From positions 2,232,001-2,296,000 of the forward strand of contig NC_085053.1 in the NCBI RefSeq assembly GCF_963662255.1: a stretch of DNA of 64,000 nucleotides, read 5' to 3'. The position numbers were made by a program, and so were the translations under genes. The number at the start of each line of letters is the position of its first letter. Positions within the stretch are counted from its first letter, which is position 1. Of the stretch, positions 59,821 to 64,000 are shown one piece after another. The notes under the pieces are model-generated. The model was given only the letters and a program-made list of their open reading frames with translations, had not been told where the DNA came from and did no database searches. Source of the DNA: Cinclus cinclus (lineage: Eukaryota; Chordata; Aves; Passeriformes; Cinclidae).

Positions 59821-61479
59821 TATTAACAAATGAATACGTCAAAATGTGAAAGCGAAGATCTTCCTCCAAGGCCCCGCAGAGTGGTGAGAGGGGCCACCAG
59901 AGGCAATGTCCCTCTGCACTGTGCAGCCCTGCGAGGCTGTGCCCTTGCTCTGGAGCACAGGACACACCTGGGAGGAGCAGACACACCTGAGGGCCACCTG
60001 CACAGCAAGGCTGCAAGCCCTGCTCCACCCCTGAGGCACAGACCTTCTCCAGGACAGCTTTGCAGCCACTGCCAGCTGGGACAGGACAAGGAACCAGGCA
60101 GCACTTCCTTGCTGCAAGGCCCAGAGGAGATCCCCCTGCCTGATCCTGAAGGGATGAGAGTTGGAGTTTTAACCTTCTCATGGGAAAGCAGCAGCCCTAA
60201 GGCAAAGCAGCACAGAGACAACAGCATCCCCTGAGAGCTTCTTCTTCCTCCAGCCCTAAGGACAGAACAGGGGGAGCAAGGCCGGCCTCAGAGGAGGCTT
60301 TAGACAGGCACAGCCTCACCACCAGGGTTGAAAACAGCATCCCTGCAGGGCTGGGATCCCAAATCCCAAAGGCTTTCCTGCTGCAGCATCCACACACGTG
60401 CTCCCAAGGAGGCCCACGGGCTGTGTACCCCTCCAGCACTCCTCGAGTTCACATCGAGACGCTGCTGTGAACATTGAACCAGACACAAAGTGATTGTTAT
60501 AATAAGTGCTGTAAAACATGCTGCTGCTTTTTAGCTTGGTTCCCAAGGAAAGTGGCTTATGCAATTACACTGTAGGCTTGTGTGTTTCAATCGCTTTGGA
60601 ACCTGTCAGCTAATTTTAATCCAATTTAGCAGAGAGACAGACAACTCGGAGAGTTTTAGTTTCCTTAGGTTGTCAGCTAAAGGACAGACACCTTCTTGGT
60701 GTCCCCCCTCAAGCAAGGGCTGCAGCGTGAGCTCAGCCTCTTACCAAACACCAGAGACTGCCCATGACCTCAACAAGCAACCCAGTGCAGGAAAGGGGGG
60801 TTACAAGAGCTCCCATCCCTCACCCAACCTCACAGCAAACCTGGGTGGCAAAGCCGCCTTCCCATCTGCCTCAATTCTAACCACTAAACTTCATCACATT
60901 TTGGTTTTCTCTGAGAAGCTTAGTTCTTTTCATCCTAAGTTTTCTACAAATTAAAAAAAAAGGTATGGTTTCCTTTGGCTAGTGACTACCATGAAACATT
61001 ATTAAAAGAAAGACTTGGGAATGCTTTTCACTAGAAATTAAGTTGTTCTTTTTCTGCTTTGCTTTTTTTTTTTTATCTTTTAAATTCCTCACTAGGGAAG
61101 GGAAAGAGCATTTTTAGACAAAAGTGAAAAAAAAAATCTGATGAAATACAAGGCAATCCAGTCACGTTTGGATGGAAGAAATGCTCTACCAGCTATAGAG
61201 TGTTGGCACCTGCCAAACATCCATCTGACCTTGAAAGATCAGGCCAGGCTTAATATGCGTGGTACAGACAGGGCTTTAATACAAGTTTCATCTACAAATA
61301 GGAACCCATCCATTTTCATTCTTTAAAACAAAATGCACAAGAAAAGCCTTGCTGGAGCCAGGGTGTTGGGAGCCAGTGTGCCCTGGCAGCACTGAGAGGC
61401 CGACGATGCAGGAGAGCCCAAAGGAGGCAGCCCGGGAAACCGCTCCGGGGGACGTGGTGTGAGACCATGGTTAGTGGTC
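59821..61479. other. Gene-less stretch
   Basis: No gene was recognised. The sequence at 60480-60680 (GTGATTGTTATAATAAGTGC, TTATGCAATTACACTG, GCTAATTTTAATCCAATTTAG) may be another regulatory block. T and A runs lie near 61065 and 61128. Confidence 0.45.
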
Positions 61480-61850
61480 AGCTCACAAAACACTCTGCTT
61501 GTGTTTGGCCGGGGCTGTCAAGATGAAATTAATCTTGCCTGGGCAGCCAAAGTTTGGATCTACCTTCGCTAGCCTCTAATGAAAAATGCATAGTGGCAAG
61601 CATTGGAAAATCCCTGACACTCAGCACCAGAAGGTACATTTAAATAATTCTATGAATATAGATCAATAAAACTAATGCACTTACAGCTGCAGTGTGAAGT
61701 ATTCAAACTAGAATAAAAGTCATCTTGTATTACAAAGCCCTGTATTAATTCCTTGCACCTATTGTTTTACATATTCAATTAATCTCAGTCAGCAGAGAGC
61801 GACTCATACACAGTATTAAAAGCACAAGGCACGTGAGACTGCATCAGAGA
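61480..61850. promoter_or_regulatory. Candidate conserved non-coding element
   Basis: A long AT-balanced block with GATGAAATTAATCTTGCC near 61523, TAATGAAAAATGCATAG near 61577, ACATTTAAATAATTC, ATCAATAAAACTAATGCAC near 61662, TGTATTAATTCCTTGCACC near 61741 and TATTCAATTAATCTCAG near 61772. Repeats are absent. Strong enhancer-like texture; conservation untested. Confidence 0.43.
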
Positions 61851-62968
61851 GCCCAGACATCTTCATAACCAGGAGTGAGCTTGGAGGAAGGTGTCCCTAC
61901 AAGAACCCACTGCCTGCAGGCTGGAGGATAAGACACCATGTGGGCTGGAGACTTGAGAGGAGAGCTGTGGCCATGCTGGGACTTCCAAAGCCCTGCGTGT
62001 GTGGTCTCCAGGACACCACGTGTCTCTGGGGACTTCTGCAGAGAGGCATCTCAAAGCATCAGGAGCAGGAACTTCAGGAAGAAGCACCTTCCCAACAGGG
62101 GTGGGGATGGAATGGAGACTTGGAGCACTGGCCATTACAAGACCCAGCCATTTGCCTGTGATTCACTTCCAGTACCAGCCAGAGGAGCAAAGGAGATGGG
62201 AGATAATCCATAAGGTTGTGGGGCTGGTTTTCCAAAATCTGTCAAATGCCAGCACCTCTCACTTAGCTGCAGGGAAAAGCTATTCACTGAACAGCTATTT
62301 TAGGGATATCCTCAGGGAGTTTGGAACAGAAATCTGTTGGACATGATAAAATGTTACATTAGAGGTCCAGACCATCAAACCAATTAGTCTAAAAGCTGTC
62401 AGCCTGGACTTGCCAGCCCCTGTGTTTTCAAAACCATACTTTGTGTGGACCCAAAACTACTCTAAGCCACATGACTGTTGGTATTTGAGTGCCCCACGCT
62501 GCTGTGAACTCAGACCAGCCTTAGGGCTGGGCAATCAAAACCAGCCATGGCTTTGGGAAGGTTAGCCCTCACCTGGGAACTGAGGGAAGAAGAGGCAAAG
62601 AGCTCTCTGGCATCTCCCATGGGGCTACGAAGGTTTGGAGTCCTTGACTCCAGCCACACTGCAGGACCCCTCTCAACTCCAGCAAAACATCCAGCCCCAA
62701 CTTATCCGCCTCTGACTGTTCAGAGCATCACCCCTGGAGGCACTGACCTGTCTCCAGAGGAGGGACATGTCAGCTATGTCACTGCCCTCCCCACTGCCAC
62801 TGTACAGTTACCAAAATGCTGTTTGAGTCTCTTTCTCCAGCACTGTGGCCACTGTGACAGTCATTAAGCTGACTGTGCTGAGCACACTGCTTGCTGTGAT
62901 ACGTCTGGTGTTGGAGGACTGCCCTGTTCAGTCACTGGGCAAGAGACGGCCCTTCAAGGTGGCACTGC
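61851..62968. other. Gene-less stretch upstream of solo LTR
   Basis: Unique sequence. A 3' splice-like tract (CTCTTTCTCCAG, ending at 62840) precedes a 43-codon frame with a hydrophobic segment (62841-62977); see findings. No full gene is supported. Confidence 0.4.
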
Positions 62969-63407
62969 TGATGCCTTAGGATGTAGCTTTTGTATTTTTC
63001 AAATCCTGTATTGCTTTAGTGTATAAGTCTAAACTCCCATATAGAGTGTTAACTACTGTCTTCATATTTTGGTCAGACAAAACAATCCCTCTAGGCCTGA
63101 AACTCAAGGACACCCTACTGTCTCAGACACCGGGAAATGTAAACAAAAGTGAATTGGGGGGTAAAAAACTGGGGGAATATGACTTCATTACGTGAAGCTG
63201 TAATTGGAGGATTAAACCCTGATATGTAAATGGACCAAACTTAAAATTTTCTGAAAAACTTGTGACCATTGTTCATCTTAGGTATAGCTCCTCTCAGATG
63301 CTTTTGACTGCCCAAGGTGTGACTATTTGAAGACCTTCAATAAATCCCTGCTTCTATTCTCCTAATCTTGTCTAGCCTCTGTTCTAAGTAGCCACTCCAA
63401 GGCATCA
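62969..63407 (+). mobile_element. Solo retroviral LTR (439 bp)
   Basis: Begins TGATGCCTT and ends AAGGCATCA, a perfect 9-bp terminal inverted repeat starting TG and ending CA as LTRs do. AATAAA at 63339-63344 is followed by CTGCTTCTATTCTCCTAATC and CTTGTCTAGCCTCTG, giving a classic R/U5-like end. The family differs from the ERV-L LTR at 39 kb. Internal retroviral sequence is missing on both sides, so it is a solo LTR made by LTR-LTR recombination. CACTG occurs just outside each end, but offset, so the target duplication is uncertain. Orientation follows the AATAAA. Confidence 0.8.
63339..63344 (+). promoter_or_regulatory. Polyadenylation signal of the solo LTR
   Basis: AATAAA about 60 bases before the LTR end, followed by a T-rich stretch. 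Confidence 0.65.
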
Positions 63408-64000
63408 CCACTGGCCCACCCTCACAGCTGCTCACCATGTGTCACTCCTGACTTACCCAGCACTTCACAAAGCAGCCCTGGACTGTTGACCAAAATAACA
63501 GCACACTCTACATTGGCAGCAAAACTTATTCATTGCCTTCAGAAAAGCCCTGTACCTCCATCTCAAAAGACAAAGGAACGCTTAAAAAATACCCCAAAAA
63601 AAGCCCACTGAAAGCACAGCATCCAGTGTGATCCAGCAGACAGAGAGCACCATTGATATAGATCTGTGTAGCCTATTAATAACACAATGCTAGGCTTGCA
63701 TCTGGACTCATTTTGCTTGTATATTAATCATGTACATTCTGTATAATAAGCCCTGTGTGTTGCCACAAGGTAGGACACCCTTATTCCCACGTGGCAGGTT
63801 TAACGACTTTGCAAGCCTAACAAAGCCCTGCTTTCTGATAGGAGGCTGGAGTTGGGTCCCTACCAAAGTGAGGTTCTCAGGAGGTAATAAAACACCAAGG
63901 AGATGCTATCTGGTGGATTTGGAGCATTTCACTCCCTTGAAAGTCAAGTCGACAGCTGATTTAAAGTTTCCAGCTAGGTCATACAAAAGTCAACAGCGGC
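63408..64000. other. Gene-less stretch at window end
   Basis: Unique non-coding sequence, somewhat AT-rich near 63640-63760; nothing recognised. Confidence 0.5.

Overview
This window reads as vertebrate, specifically avian, nuclear DNA, most likely from a songbird. The evidence is nine scattered fragments of CR1 LINEs (the dominant retroposon of birds) in both orientations, with the usual CR1 3' ends, plus one degraded ERV-L-like endogenous retrovirus and one solo LTR of types common in passerine genomes. Mammalian L1 or Alu is absent. I see no intact protein-coding gene, rRNA or tRNA. The many short open frames lack codon-level coherence, recognisable domains and supporting splice structure. 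The species and the flanking genes cannot be named from this sequence alone.

Layout. 1-33,990: non-coding DNA with simple repeats (a long CTTTT array at 141-268, CAT at 4558-4605, a 45-base A run at 10863, CCCAT/CCCGT at 13834-13926, GGTTT inside a CR1 at 27621, a 23-bp minisatellite at 29318-29394), five CR1 fragments before 30 kb and one at 31.96-32.24 kb. Between the repeats are AT-rich blocks dense in homeodomain-, POU- and TCF-type words (around 12.6, 20.7, 26.1 and 32.5 kb). These look like conserved non-coding elements of a regulatory gene desert; conservation is inferred, not shown.

33,991-39,890: an inactivated, env-less ERV-L-like provirus on the + strand. In order it holds a truncated 5' LTR remnant, a lysine-type primer binding site, a leader, gag, protease, reverse transcriptase, RNase H, integrase, a polypurine tract and a complete 3' LTR of 658 bp. 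Frameshifts, in-frame stops and lost catalytic residues show it is dead. The most interesting feature is the gag/protease junction: both lie in the same frame, separated by one UAG, followed exactly 8 nt later by a 7-bp stem whose loop can pair downstream. This is the layout of a read-through pseudoknot as in murine leukaemia virus.

39,891-64,000: more non-coding DNA with three CR1 fragments and a short CR1 tip, an unusual degenerate 18-20 bp periodic AT-rich array (47198-47428), CpG-rich sequence with a TATA-like box (59.4-59.8 kb), further candidate regulatory blocks (41.8, 49.5, 58.2 and 61.5 kb), faint immunoglobulin-like coding traces (43.8-44.4 kb), and a solo LTR with perfect 9-bp terminal inverted repeats (62969-63407).
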